A stretch of DNA of 64,000 bases from positions 1,550,001-1,614,000 of the forward strand of contig NC_135252.1 in the NCBI RefSeq assembly GCF_964204865.1, read 5' to 3'. Position numbers and translations under genes: made by a program. Source of the stretch: Styela clava. Its lineage: Eukaryota; Chordata; Ascidiacea; Stolidobranchia; Styelidae. The notes beneath the pieces are model-generated. The model was not told the origin of the DNA, ran no database searches, and was given only the letters and a program-made list of their open reading frames with translations. Below are positions 10,871-22,900 of the stretch, piece after piece. Position 1 is the first letter of the stretch. Every line of letters begins with the position of its first letter.

Positions 10871-13675
10871 GGTACAGCAAAGAAAGGTATCCAAATGCAT
10901 ACAGGCACCAACTTTTGTTAAACATGGATTCATAATTTACATACATAACAGTAATATATAATACTCAGCTATACAAGCCAAAGCAAATGACAGTAGTGAA
11001 TTGCAAAGAAAAATTTCATATTTAAATTGGGCCCGTTACATATCATTTATTTCAAGACTAGGAGGAAAGTTTATACATTTTTTAGAAAAACCACACATGT
11101 TATTTGATACAAAGTCAAGTGATTTTCTCAAACCTGATCAACTTCTACCGAAGTTTAACCCTCGGTGAATAAGCTAGGGTGTTTTCAGCGGTGACTATAC
11201 CATATTGATATACAGGTGTTTTGTGGGTTTGTTTCTGAGGAAAATATGTTATGGTTTTGGTCGTCCAATGTTAACGTTGTCCTCTCAATCTCAAACAAAT
11301 ACATTAACACGAGAAGTTTAGTTTCGACCAATGATACATATGCCTTTCAATGGATAGAAGCGACCAGAATGTATTGAACTAGAATACATGTATTTGTATT
11401 ACAATCGAATTGATTAATAATAATAATTGCTGCTGCTCAATTTGTCTTAAATCAATTAACGTATGGAATCACTGCGATTAACAACAACTCTTGCGCAAAA
11501 CCGCTAGAGAAGATAGTCAAGTGCTAGAATTTTTGTTAGCAATGTGGTCATACTGGTTAGCAATAGGAAGAGACAAGCGTTAGTGTAGTTCTATCCTGTG
11601 TAGTGGGCCTTACAACAAATACATTCGCCAACAGCCGCCGTCATAGAAGTGCACTTAAAACCTTCATTGCAACGAGGCCTCAATTGAGTTAGATGAAGAT
11701 TAAAAACTGTCTAAAATCCCGGGCTTTATTGCCGCTCACCAATTTTACGCTGAGAATAGCTGGAATGAAACTACTGCATGCTTTGTTACGCTACCAAAAA
11801 CAGTTAGGAAACGCATTGTTAATCAAATGCGTTCATAGCTTGCGAGGCGCACACACGCGACTTTGCAGCGACCTCGAGTGCCCTCGTGAGAGGGTTTGAG
11901 AAAAATCAGGCGGGCCATGATGCGAAATCTCATCTGCCGCAATGACGCACTCCAAAATATCACAGGATTGTAAACATTTTACAGAATGGCCTCACTAAAA
12001 CGACATCACGTTCATAACAGTTACGTCTAGAGATGGCTATATGGTCCCAATCGTCATTGAATTGCTTTCTCTTTAGGGCTTAGATACTCTGTTTTTATGA
12101 TCATAAGACGGTGTCCTATTTCAATTTCCTTTTGAAAAATACCACTAGGGCTTATTTCGGGGTGATGTCTTTTATTTTCATTTATCAAAAACAAAATTAC
12201 AAAGTAGAGAATTACGAGACTATTTTTTGCTATTTACTAGATCTTATTTTAAGGGTAGGTCTTATTTTCGCGGAAACATGGTATTTGACAGCGGGTTCTA
12301 TTTTTAGGTCAGCTACACGTGACTTGTACTGCCTATCAACTGAATTTTTCATGTGAATACTTGCTTTTTTCTTTTATATATGTGCTTAAATATCCATATC
12401 TACAGTGGGGTAGTACGAAAAGAATTCAAAGCAGCGATGTTGTTACTATATTGCCTAAAATGCAAATTTAGATCGCCATTATGCGGACAATATTATATGA
12501 TATTGATTTTATCATGCTATTATAGAAAGGTCGCTGACTAATACAATGGCCGAAAGAAAAGACTCTTAAATAGCAAATAGTTTGAAGACTTTCTGCAGTT
12601 TTATGAGAACGTTCTTCATTCTATCATCAAAGTGTTACGAGAGAAAATTTACAAAATAAACTTTGGTTTTATTTGCTCATAAGTGTGCATTGCGAACAAT
12701 ATTTTTAATTGGTCCGTTTATTTATTTATTTTTTCTTTGTGAAAAATAATACGATACAATGCTTCGATTTGAGTCCGCAGTCTTCACAATCTTGATACAG
12801 TATATACTACATTTTAATGAATGTATGGGCCTACGACATAATCAATCTTGAATTACTTTTAATTACAGCTGCGTAAGGAAAGATTATCCCGTCATTTGAA
12901 AGTTGGAAAATCATTGATAACTTGTGGCCCATCACAATGACGCCGGTAATTTTTTCTGACGCAAAGCCAGGAACGCTTCATATTCATATACTCAACATCT
13001 AGCTAGGCAGATAGTACTTCCACTAAACCAAAAATCTTAAAGATTCGGCATATAATTTGCTAACCCCAACAGTGACACGAGAACTATAGCACGTAGCGCG
13101 GCATAAAATTAGATTAGATAAGCAGACCGTTACACAGTGCAGCTTAGTATGTTAAAATTCTATTTTAGACCACTGTTCAATCAACCACTGTTTAAATTTG
13201 GCCAAGGAGTTTTGAACAGCCGGTACATCATCAATCCAAATCTGACAGCATTACGCAAACCGCGTACAAGAATTAATTTCGACAGCTGAAGTATGCATTT
13301 GGTGGTTAATACGGTCGATTATGAGCATGATGCCGTGACTATGCAGACTGTTTATAGCTTTCTTGACAGCAGATTCAATTTACTTCTTATATTATTTATT
13401 TTTTGGGTTAACAACTATCAAGTCAAATCCAACCTATGAGAATTGCTAGTGTTTTTGTTTGCTAGAGTTACTAGTCAATCTCAGGAATTGTATAAAATGT
13501 GGTCCATTTATTACCACATAAGTTCCAGTTGGAGTTTTTGAGTACATGGATTTTTTTTTAGACCAAAATATGCAGATGTACTTTTTTGTGTTTAATACAT
13601 ATATATAGTAATTGCTTGTAAGCTAAACCATAGAACTTTATTTAGACGCATTAATGAATTATACAATTTTAGTAA
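10871..13675. other. Intergenic between HSD pseudogene and collagen/FReD gene
   Basis: No gene supported. The last few hundred bases should contain the promoter of the plus-strand gene starting at 13676. A repeat-like stretch lies at 12060-12300. Confidence 0.4.
12060..12300. repeat. Old dispersed repeat (gggcttatttcgggg type)
   Basis: Imperfectly repeated phrases tagggcttatttcggggtg, taggtcttattttcgcgga and aacatggta resemble a repeat seen in many animal genomes whose ends read cttattttcggggaaacac. Borders and target duplication are not clear. Assignment by memory of the motif only. Confidence 0.4.
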
Positions 13676-16600
13676 ATGTCGAAAAAATCAGGGAGTAGGG
13701 ATATGCGTACCTTCTTATTTTATATGGCTTTTGCAAATGCAGTTTTTCACTCCAATAGCCAAGAACTGTCGTCTGACAGAGTGACACTGACAAGTGAAAA
13801 GGGTGCTCATACAGTTGTTAATTTTCAATGTGGGGTTCGTCAACAGGCGACAACTGAATCTGATACAGCAAGACAGACCCAGGGTCGACCAGGAAAGAAA
13901 GGTCCGATTGGGCCTATGGGTCAAAAGGGAGAAAGAGGTTTTAAAGTAAGACACTAACTTACCGAATCATCCTCGTACCATTTTTTGAAGTTACATTGCA
14001 TTTTGTATTTCTAGATGTATTCAGTTCATTTCAACTGATGGTGCAAATGCAAATGCGATCTTTAATACAGTAAAACCTACGAGGCAATCTACAACGAAAC
14101 CCGCTTTTTTCGAAAAAGTAAAACTTGGCTTATGCTTGGCAAAAGAAAATATTTGTATAAAAGAATGATGTGTTGCACATTATCGAATGTGATCAAATTG
14201 GAAGACTGCCTTTCGGCAATAATATATTTAAATGAGATAGTATTGAATATTCAATATTCGGTGACCGTACATTTGAACCCATGTGTATATCCGCGGGTTC
14301 AATCTATATGCGGGTGCTAAAACCCATGGGTTAGGGTTAGTATGGGTTCAAATAACTGTAAAACAAAAAAAATTTCCATAGGTGCAATAGTATGCAGGTG
14401 CAATTGTCATGGGTTCGAGTGTACGTGGGCTCAAATGTAATGAAACCCCAATATTCACATCTGATAACATATAGTTGCCTGTAGCCCCATATTTTGCAAA
14501 ATACGCAAATGCCTGCTGTAAGATTTTATGTATACGTTTCTTTGCCTAATTTTCTTGAAGATGAAATATTTTTTCACGTTGGACAACGTATTTTCCAAGT
14601 AAAAATGTTAATAACATTTTTTCTAAATAGGTCTCTGGATTCATCAAGTATTGCAATGTAATATTGAATATTCTTGATCTAATTAGTCATTGTTATTCAT
14701 AGTTCTGCAGTGTGACTTTTGTCTTATTGGTGCAAAATATTTGAAAAAAATATAATTAGGAATCAGTTATGAGAATTTCACAGCTTGCTTTTAGTCAAAT
14801 GTTAAACTCATTACCTGTAGCTTGTCGTTGTGATTTTGCACACTTGTCAGGTTGAACATATTTCAAATGCAAAAAATGATGTAATGCATTCAGGGAGAAC
14901 AAGGCATGAAAGGTGAACCGGGGAATGACGCAGATTTACAGCGAGTTCGACAGGAAATAGGATCAATGGGTTGGTATCTCACGAAAACAAGTCGGTAATT
15001 TTCAAACTGTTTATCTTATGTTTCTGTAAAATGTTCGGTATTTAAGTAGATGTTACTTTTGAGTGTTTGTTGAAGCTCTGTGCGTACACTTTTTCATGAG
15101 TTTTAACATTGGAAAAAAATAATATAAATATTAATATGCAAAATATTAGGACGCTTTGATAAGTAAATCACGCAATCACTGCCAAGAATAAAATATCGTG
15201 AAAATATCGATAGTTTCTTTCCGTAGGCATGATTGAACATAAGCGTTCTTGGCGCATTAGCAGAAATACAATAGCAGACATGATTCTGGTAATGTAATTT
15301 CTCGGAACTGGACTCAGAGTAAACATAAAATGTTAATTAAACTATTTTTGTCATAAGAGCGTTATTTTGTTTCCTTCGAAACAATGTTTTAGAAATGTAT
15401 TTGTTTTCCGGTTTGTAGCTTATGCCTGAATGCTTGACCTAATAAAAAAGTTTGACCTGACTTAGAACTGAAGACTTGGAAGGGTTGCAGAAACGTTTCG
15501 TTATGAATACGAGAGATCACGTAAAATTTTCCACAGATATAGAATGCCATGATTACAGGACATGCATTATATTCAATATATTTACTGCGCACGACATAAA
15601 AGTTCGATTCGTGATGGCAAATCGCATATTTTAACTGATTGCGTTAGCGCGCTGGTAGTGGGCATAGTTTATGTTAAAAAATTATGAAATGTTTATTTTT
15701 ACTGTTTAGCTGTATCGAACTGTGGTGAACTCAAAGAATATGGAATTACAAAAACAGGTTATTATTTGATGAGGGATCCAGAAAGTTTAAATGCAATATA
15801 TGCATACTGTGATTTTCAGCCCAAAAATGGTAAGATATAAAAAATATAAATATGTTGTTTCATTCTCCATTGAAATTTTTCATCGCACACTACAATTCAC
15901 TTTTCAGGCGTTTCTACGTGTGAGCAGCTTAAAAACAAGTTTCACATAACAGAATCAGGATTTTACACTTTCTTGGCATCGAATTCAACCCAAACATTTC
16001 AAGTATACTGCAATTTTTCCAACTTCAAAGGTATATTAGGATTACCCAGCAAAACCTGTTATTATTTGATGCTTGCTTTTGTTGAAACCGAACTATTGAG
16101 CGCTCCCATTTTGACGCCTCCTTGTGGGCACACTCGTTTGAGAGCTGACAGTTGATAACAGCTGTGCGGTGGCCACTTGATTTGGCGTCAGACAAATGTC
16201 GAAATGGAAAGCATAAAAAAAATTCTGTGTGAAGAAATATAGATATGGAATATCCGATAAAGCCTATATAATTTATTTAAATTTTGTCTTTTTGAGACAA
16301 ATTTGTCTGGTGCCAAACCTCGTCGCTAAATAGATTGTCCCAAACAGAAGCTTAAACTTACTTCTATACCTATACTCTATTGCTATAATTATATATGAAT
16401 TTTTCAACGACAATCCTAATATAATCATTATACACGCGTATAATGGATCATCTTGGTTATTTTTACACCACTGACGATTTGCTAATGTGATTTACATCCC
16501 AAAGATCGTTCGAGAATTAAAAAGTGTTGCAATTATCTCCCATTAAAACATTTCAAAATTGAAACAACTGTAAGTTATAAGCTTGGCTAACAAAAGCGTG

Positions 16601-17755
16601 CATTTCAATATACAGTAATTATAATTAGATTTGTAGTTTGTTAATTAATCGCACGGTCGCACAAAACATTTTTTGTTTGATATCGAATTTGTGCCTTGCC
16701 CAAATATAATAATTATGTTGTTATATCTATATTTTCCTTAGCCGTGACAGAAATTTGGCATGATTTAATGCGAGAGAAAAATATAAAGAACTGCGAGGGT
16801 AAAGGCTGTTATTCCACCACGCCGACGTACAGCATTTCCATCAAACATATTATTCAAATCATCAAAAATTCTGTGGAATGTAAGCAGTACATAAAGGTAC
16901 TCATAACTATGTTCATCTCATTTGTGGAATTGAAACAAATTGGAATTAATATGTCATAGGTAAATGTGACTTGAATGGATTACTTCGAATACGTCCGCAG
17001 ATGAGAAAATGTTGAATTCTATTTATATTTATATATTTAGTCGATAAAAACATACAGAAATTGTTGTCAGGACGGGTGACACGGAATTTTGCTAAACCAG
17101 TTTATATTGCTGACGAATTATTATTGATGTTCCATTAGTACAAAAGAATCAATTATATAAACATGAAATGTAACAAAATCCTATTTCCACGAACAACCTT
17201 GTCTACAAAACGTCAGGTGCATTCTGCGGAAATTATTCCAAGTTATGTGAGGAAATAATGATAAAAGAAACATACCAAGAAAACCCTTTTTTTTATAGTG
17301 GACGCTTCATCTAACCTTATCATTATACCGAAATTTAGTTTCGATGTCGCGGCGCTGTCATCGCCCACACGAATCCAGCCTCTCCTTTCGCATGGTGGAC
17401 ATCACGGGGTGGGGAAAAAATGCTTTACTGGGGAGGTTCAACTTCAAGACAAAACGGATATTGTGCATGTGGAGAAACAGGTCAGTAATCATAGTGGGCT
17501 ACAAAATTTCAGCTCCACTTCACCTCATCTAATAAATTGTTACAGAATAATTTTATTGAAAAGTAATTATATTCAGGCACGTGCGTCAACAACCAATATA
17601 AATGTAATTGTGATAACAACGGTAACGTGATGACACAAGATGAAGGATACTTGACGGATATGGAAAAATTGCCCGTCAGTAAAATGTCTTTCGGCGATGC
17701 AGGAGATCCTTCTGAATACGGTTGGCACACATTGGGAAAGCTTGAATGCATGTAG
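13676..17755 (+). CDS. Secreted collagen-like / fibrinogen-like / CNTNAP-like protein (7 exons)
   Basis: Exons: 13676-13945, 14894-14994, 15710-15829, 15908-16030, 16742-16896, 17339-17480, 17577-17755. Exon 1 gives a signal peptide and starts a Gly-X-Y run (GRPGKKGPIGPMGQKGERG) that continues in exon 2 (GEQGMKGEPG). Exon 3 (NCGELKEYG..GYYL..CDF) and exon 4 (CEQLKNKF..GFYTF..CNF) are two fibrinogen-like N-terminal segments. Exons 5-7 match the region of contactin-associated proteins that follows their fibrinogen-like part: ECKQYIK, then WWTSRGGEKMLYWGGS, CACG, CNCD, DEGYLTDMEKLPV and LGKLEC before the stop. Phases close at every junction except exon 2 to 3, which is one base off, so a small exon may be missing or a non-standard donor may be used. 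No membrane segment is seen. A ficolin-like secreted lectin role is possible but not shown. Confidence 0.82.
14270..14455. repeat. Degenerate 'catgggttcaaat' word repeat in intron 1
   Basis: Variants of gggttcaat, catgggtt and gtgcaat recur about every 20-30 bases (cccatgtgtatatccgcggg, gtatgggttcaaataactg, catgggttcgagtgtacgtg). The units are too diverged to align strictly. It resembles the array at 47577-47790. Confidence 0.5.
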
Positions 17756-19660
17756 TAACAATTATATATCTACGCTGGAATTGTTTACATAATATGCTTG
17801 CATTTGCTCCTAAAAATAGAAAACTTCATTTTAAAACATACCGACATCGTTGTTTATACAAACTTTGGACAGTTTAAAAATGCACCGACCAGTATAGAAC
17901 CAGTAAATATAGATTTCATTATATATTTACGCACTGTTATTTACAAAGGTGTTAAACGTCAATGCTCGTTAGATATCTTATATCAATATTGGAGCCAGTA
18001 GAGTTGACTTTCTAATAAAATTAATGCATAGACTCAATGTGTATTCAGTACAAACAAGATAGATAGATATTAAATTCTGTGTGCAGTATTGTCGTCACAG
18101 ACAATTTTGCTAAGACGTTACTGAGTAAGTTTACATGTATGATTTAATTAAATATTGAACGCCAAAACCTTCAAGATATGCTATTGCAAGGGCATGCAAT
18201 ACGTGCCGAAGTTTGAGAATTAATCTTGGCGCGTACCACCCCATCTTCGAATTATCGGTTATGATTCAACTCCAGCGTTCCAGGGAACAGGGTCGCCGTT
18301 GTCTTAACTGCCGATCAATTCAATTTCCCCTCTCTAGTCGACTGGAGCATCCTACACTCTCATATTCAAAACTTCGTCTAAAATATGTATACTGTATTTC
18401 ATTTTAGCAAATAAAATATATTTGAAAATTTTACTTAAATCACTCCTACTCGCTTTAGCTGTGGCTGGATGACCTGTGTTAATTTTGACATGTTCACCTG
18501 CCACGTTTTTTGTCAAACTTATTTCACACTTGTATTTGCTTTTGTTTATTTCCTATATTTCCATCCATGTGTTTCACCCTTTTGTCTTACACACAATTTT
18601 ATGTAACAAATGCACAGAACACAATGTATTATACCGATATAGTTGGAAGGCAATTCTTCATATAAACGATACTGCTGTGCACATGGGTTACAACGAAAGA
18701 ACACAAAAACATGGCAATATGATCCGAAGTGTTCAGATTGACTTTGTGTATACAACTATTACAAAAGCTTTGATCAAAAAAGCTAATTTCCTGAGAAAGA
18801 AAATTGGCAATCATATTGGGATATTATCTTTAGAGTTACCTTAGAGCTTGGATAGAAATTTTCTAAATATTGCAATTGGCGAACTTTGTTGATCTTTTGC
18901 CATAACGATGAATTTTTCTAACATTGAAGGCGCACTATATATAGATAGTAAGTAGACATAATTTGACGCACATTTCTTCATTTAACATAGGGTTGCAGGA
19001 ACAAAAGAGTGTCTTTTTGTTATTGATCTCATGTCGTCATCATTAGGGGTTCTTGCAGAAAGCGCATAAATTTCCTAAAACTGTGATTCAAATATATTGT
19101 CCCACTCAATTTAAACGAATTCAGTGAGAGCTTTGCTGCTGGATTCTTTCTCCGAATACTTTCATCCAAATTTGCTATGGAAGTGCTAGCAATTCGATAT
19201 GACCCCCATTTTAGAAAAAAATGTAACCGAAAAGTGCCATATTTGGAGCCATGACTTTTTTCAAATGTGAAAAGTTATCTTAGTTGAGATGTTTTCGGTA
19301 TAATACGCCAGGATTCATTTCCAAATACTTTGGTGTCCTTATTCTAGATTAGATTTAAACAAAATCAACTGATAGGCTGAAACCAAAAATCATTTAGCTT
19401 TTGTATCTCTTAATATTAGATTTTTTCAAACTGCTTTCCATTTGCTTTAATCTTCAATTGCCCGTTCTTACAAACTCATTAGCGTCTGCTCCGCATTTTC
19501 CTTTCAATTGTTCGCTGCTCGGTAAGTGACAGCTTTGTGAATCGCGTCGTTCACTCCGCTGTTAGGACGCTGTAACGTCATAGGCAAAACGATAAATTGG
19601 ACTCGAATATAAGCGTTGCAACAAAAAGGGAACCAGATCAAACTAAATTAAAAACTAGTT
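17756..19660. other. Intergenic, convergent 3' region
   Basis: Lies between two genes that end towards each other. Only short chance frames are seen. There is an AATAAA at about 18013-18018 and again near 18410, which could serve as polyadenylation signals of the plus-strand gene. Confidence 0.35.
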
Positions 19661-19763
19661 CAGCTGGCCGCACATCATTCAAAATTGGCACTTCTCCGCG
19701 GGCCGCACAATATTCCCTCGCGGGCCGCATTTGGCCCGCACTTTTGCACACTCCTGCTCTATA
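19660..19763. mobile_element. hAT-type element, right-end fragment
   Basis: ccgcgggccgcac, cgcgggccgcatttggcccg and the terminal tttgcacactcctg look like the GC-rich subterminal region and end of a hAT element related in style to 6931-7386. I could not find the matching left end or a convincing target duplication. Confidence 0.5.
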
Positions 19764-19962
19764 GTATACTATAGTACCAAAATCATCATAGGTATTCATT
19801 GTTTTGTGACGTGAACAGCGCATAATCAGAATATAAATATCCTCAATTTGCCAGTGTGGGTCAATAACTAGCTCCTGGTACTTGTTGAAAATTATTCGTC
19901 GAAACTTAAGTTGATAGCTGGCGTAAAACGGGTTAAGTATGTGAATGACCGCAAAAAATACT

Positions 19963-22900
19963 TCACAAATGTTTATTGGTGTTTCGACATAAAGAAAAAT
20001 TGTAATCTTCATCCGTTTCGTCTTCCTGCTGTTCAGCTTCTTCTATAGTATTTGGTATTATTTTCCCTCTTGTTTCTGGCAGGAAAGCAGCAAAAACACT
20101 ACTTGCAAAACTGACAACACCAAATGCTAGAAACGGAGTATTTAATCCAGAAAACATCTGAAAATAACACATATATGTCAAACAAGTTTTTAAAATATCA
20201 CCGTTTTTGTATAGCGCACTCAGAACATCATTCTTCTAGAAAGCACAATAGAGACAGACTCAACCCACCCACCTCAAATATTCTAGTCTTTGTTGGTCTA
20301 TTAATATTTTTTAACAGACCATTGACTTATACCATTAGCCAGCAATATCTCATTTTATCTGAAGAAGTTAGACTATGATCTAACGAAAGCTTATAAATAG
20401 ACTTACTATTTCGTGGAAAGAGATCATGTTATTCATATTTATATAAAATAGGCGCAAGAATATTCGTAAATTTTTGTACAGCGATGAGTGTTTAAAATGA
20501 AGAACCTGTATGTCTCTGGTTGAATTTCAAAAACATTAATTAATACAACGTTAATGAATGACCATGTGAAATATTGTTCGACGACCTCAAAATTTACTGA
20601 ACTTATTACTTAGCCTTAGAGTTTGTATGTGTTAATTGGCCATACTTTGTAGTTTGAGAATTGTATAATGTGACAATATTGTGTTATTCCGCAAGTCGAC
20701 TGGATGATTTATCAATTTCACTTTATATTACATATAATTACATTTCAACCCTTTTCAAGGTATAATGAAAAAAATAGGGTACATGCGCTTAATATTATGC
20801 ATTGACTTATTATTATACCAAATAGGAAAACAGCTATATGCGTTTTAAACTTGCGCATATATAGACAATACAAAGGAAATCTACTCACCGCTAGATTTGC
20901 TAAAAAGGGAGCAATCACTCCTCCGACTCTTGCCCAGAATGACATTGAACCCAGTCCAACGTTCCGCACAACAGTAGGAAATAGTTCCGCAGTATATATA
21001 TAAAGAAGATCAAATGCTCCGCTAATTCCTATTTTTCCGAAGAACAGTAACGCCAGTTTATAGTTGGAATGCTCACCTAATATAAAATAATGAAATTTTC
21101 CAAATGGAATTGAAGGAGATCGCGCTGTAATTTTCATTAAAAAGAGCTATTACTCTGACACAAGAAAAAATTCAATCTATTCAATAAGTTAAATTTAATT
21201 AAGTTCTAACCCCGAGATCTTGATATGCACATGAAAGCTGAATTTGTAATATAAATAGAGTTTACCTTCTTCAAATGGTACGATATACATCACAAACATA
21301 CATATTGCACCAAGAGCCATAAACCATATGAGCGTTCGTCTACGACCAGCCCTATAAAATATATATACATTATATTTTATGCCTCACAGTGTTTAACTAA
21401 GGTTAGGTTGATGGTTTATACAAATTCAGACTTTAGCCATGTTTAATATATGATAGCATAGTTCATCTAAAATTATATATTATGTTTGGCAATTTACTAT
21501 TTTCCATGAAAGCAATTTATGTGTTTGGATTCAGCTATTTTTGTTATAGGTGATGAAAAAAAATGTATTTTATTAAATGTTTTGGAACCAAGCGTTGAAA
21601 GAGCTGCGCAGCACATTCCATCAATATTGCTAGGCCATGTTTCATTAAAAATGTCAATGAAGTTATTGCACTTGTAAAATTGTATTTCCTGCCATTTTCA
21701 ATGTATGCAACGACTCACCATTTTCGTTCCATGAGGTAAATAAAGAGTGGAACAGCCGGAATCTGACTTATTCCTGATATAATGAATGCAACATAAAAAT
21801 TTGAACTAAATGATCCTGATCCAAGCGTGATACCATAAAACACAAAACTTGCAGTAAACCTGAGAATGAAAGTGAAGTAATTATACTTATGTATAACATG
21901 AAATGTATTGACATGAATGAGGCATTGGCGATATAGTGTCGATAACTTATATGACATGTTAAGTACATAACTGCATGTTAGCACCATAACCCACAAACTT
22001 CGTAATTGAATACTGTTGCTATATTCAAATATTGTCTGCTTTGTTTGAGGCCACAATTTGTCACAGTGAAACTGCAATAAATTTACTGTTTCTACTGTAA
22101 GTCGTCGTAATTCAGTCGAGACAAAGTGGCGAACGACCACGTGTTGATCTGTTATTCACATCACCACACTGTTTACTCTGAAATAATTTTCATGAATGCA
22201 GTCACCTAAAACATTGGTTCTCAAAGTGGGGTCCGCCAATGATTTTTTGGGGGAGGGGGGAGGGGGTGGGGACCTTGACACCGACACAAAAGCACTGCTG
22301 TGACGTTTTTTTTTATAAGGGATAGTGCTGAAAAGATTTTAGTGTTTATTTGTAACACATGAGACACGATACGAGAGTAATGGCCCAAACAGAACCCCCA
22401 AATAGATGAACAGGTGGAAGCCAAGCAATTGCGCCCATCACATTAAAAACAAGAGAGCTATGCTCAAATATATGGACACGTAGAGTCACATAATTTTGAT
22501 GACGTTATAGCGAAAAAAAAAGTAATAGCCTTCTGGAGAAAATTTTTATCTTTAACCACTAAAAATTTCAAAGCAATTGGTCCAGTATTCGAAGAGAAAA
22601 GCGACTTTTTAAAAACGTGTCAAAGAACAAGAACAACAACAACATTATAATTCAAACGATCGTTATGTCCACTACGTGTCCAAAAACTGTACTAACAACA
22701 TGCAATAAATCAATGCTCGATATAACATGTTCCTATTCTGAATTTTTAGTGGACCGCGAGTTCTCATAAAAAATGCAGGGAGACCGTTACGCAAAATTTT
22801 CCAAAAAGTTCGAGAACCACTGACTTAAAAGAAAGCTTCGAAGTTCCAAAAGAAACGTATTTTCAGCCAATGCTCATTGGGGTCATTGTCTGTAAATGAA

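Noticed and set aside
17299-17338. Exon 6 of the collagen/FReD gene starting at the poly-T tract acceptor (17298)
   Set aside because: In the needed frame it contains stops; starting at 17339 (aaatttag) gives FRCRGAVIAH joined in phase to ECKQYIK, as in CNTNAP proteins.
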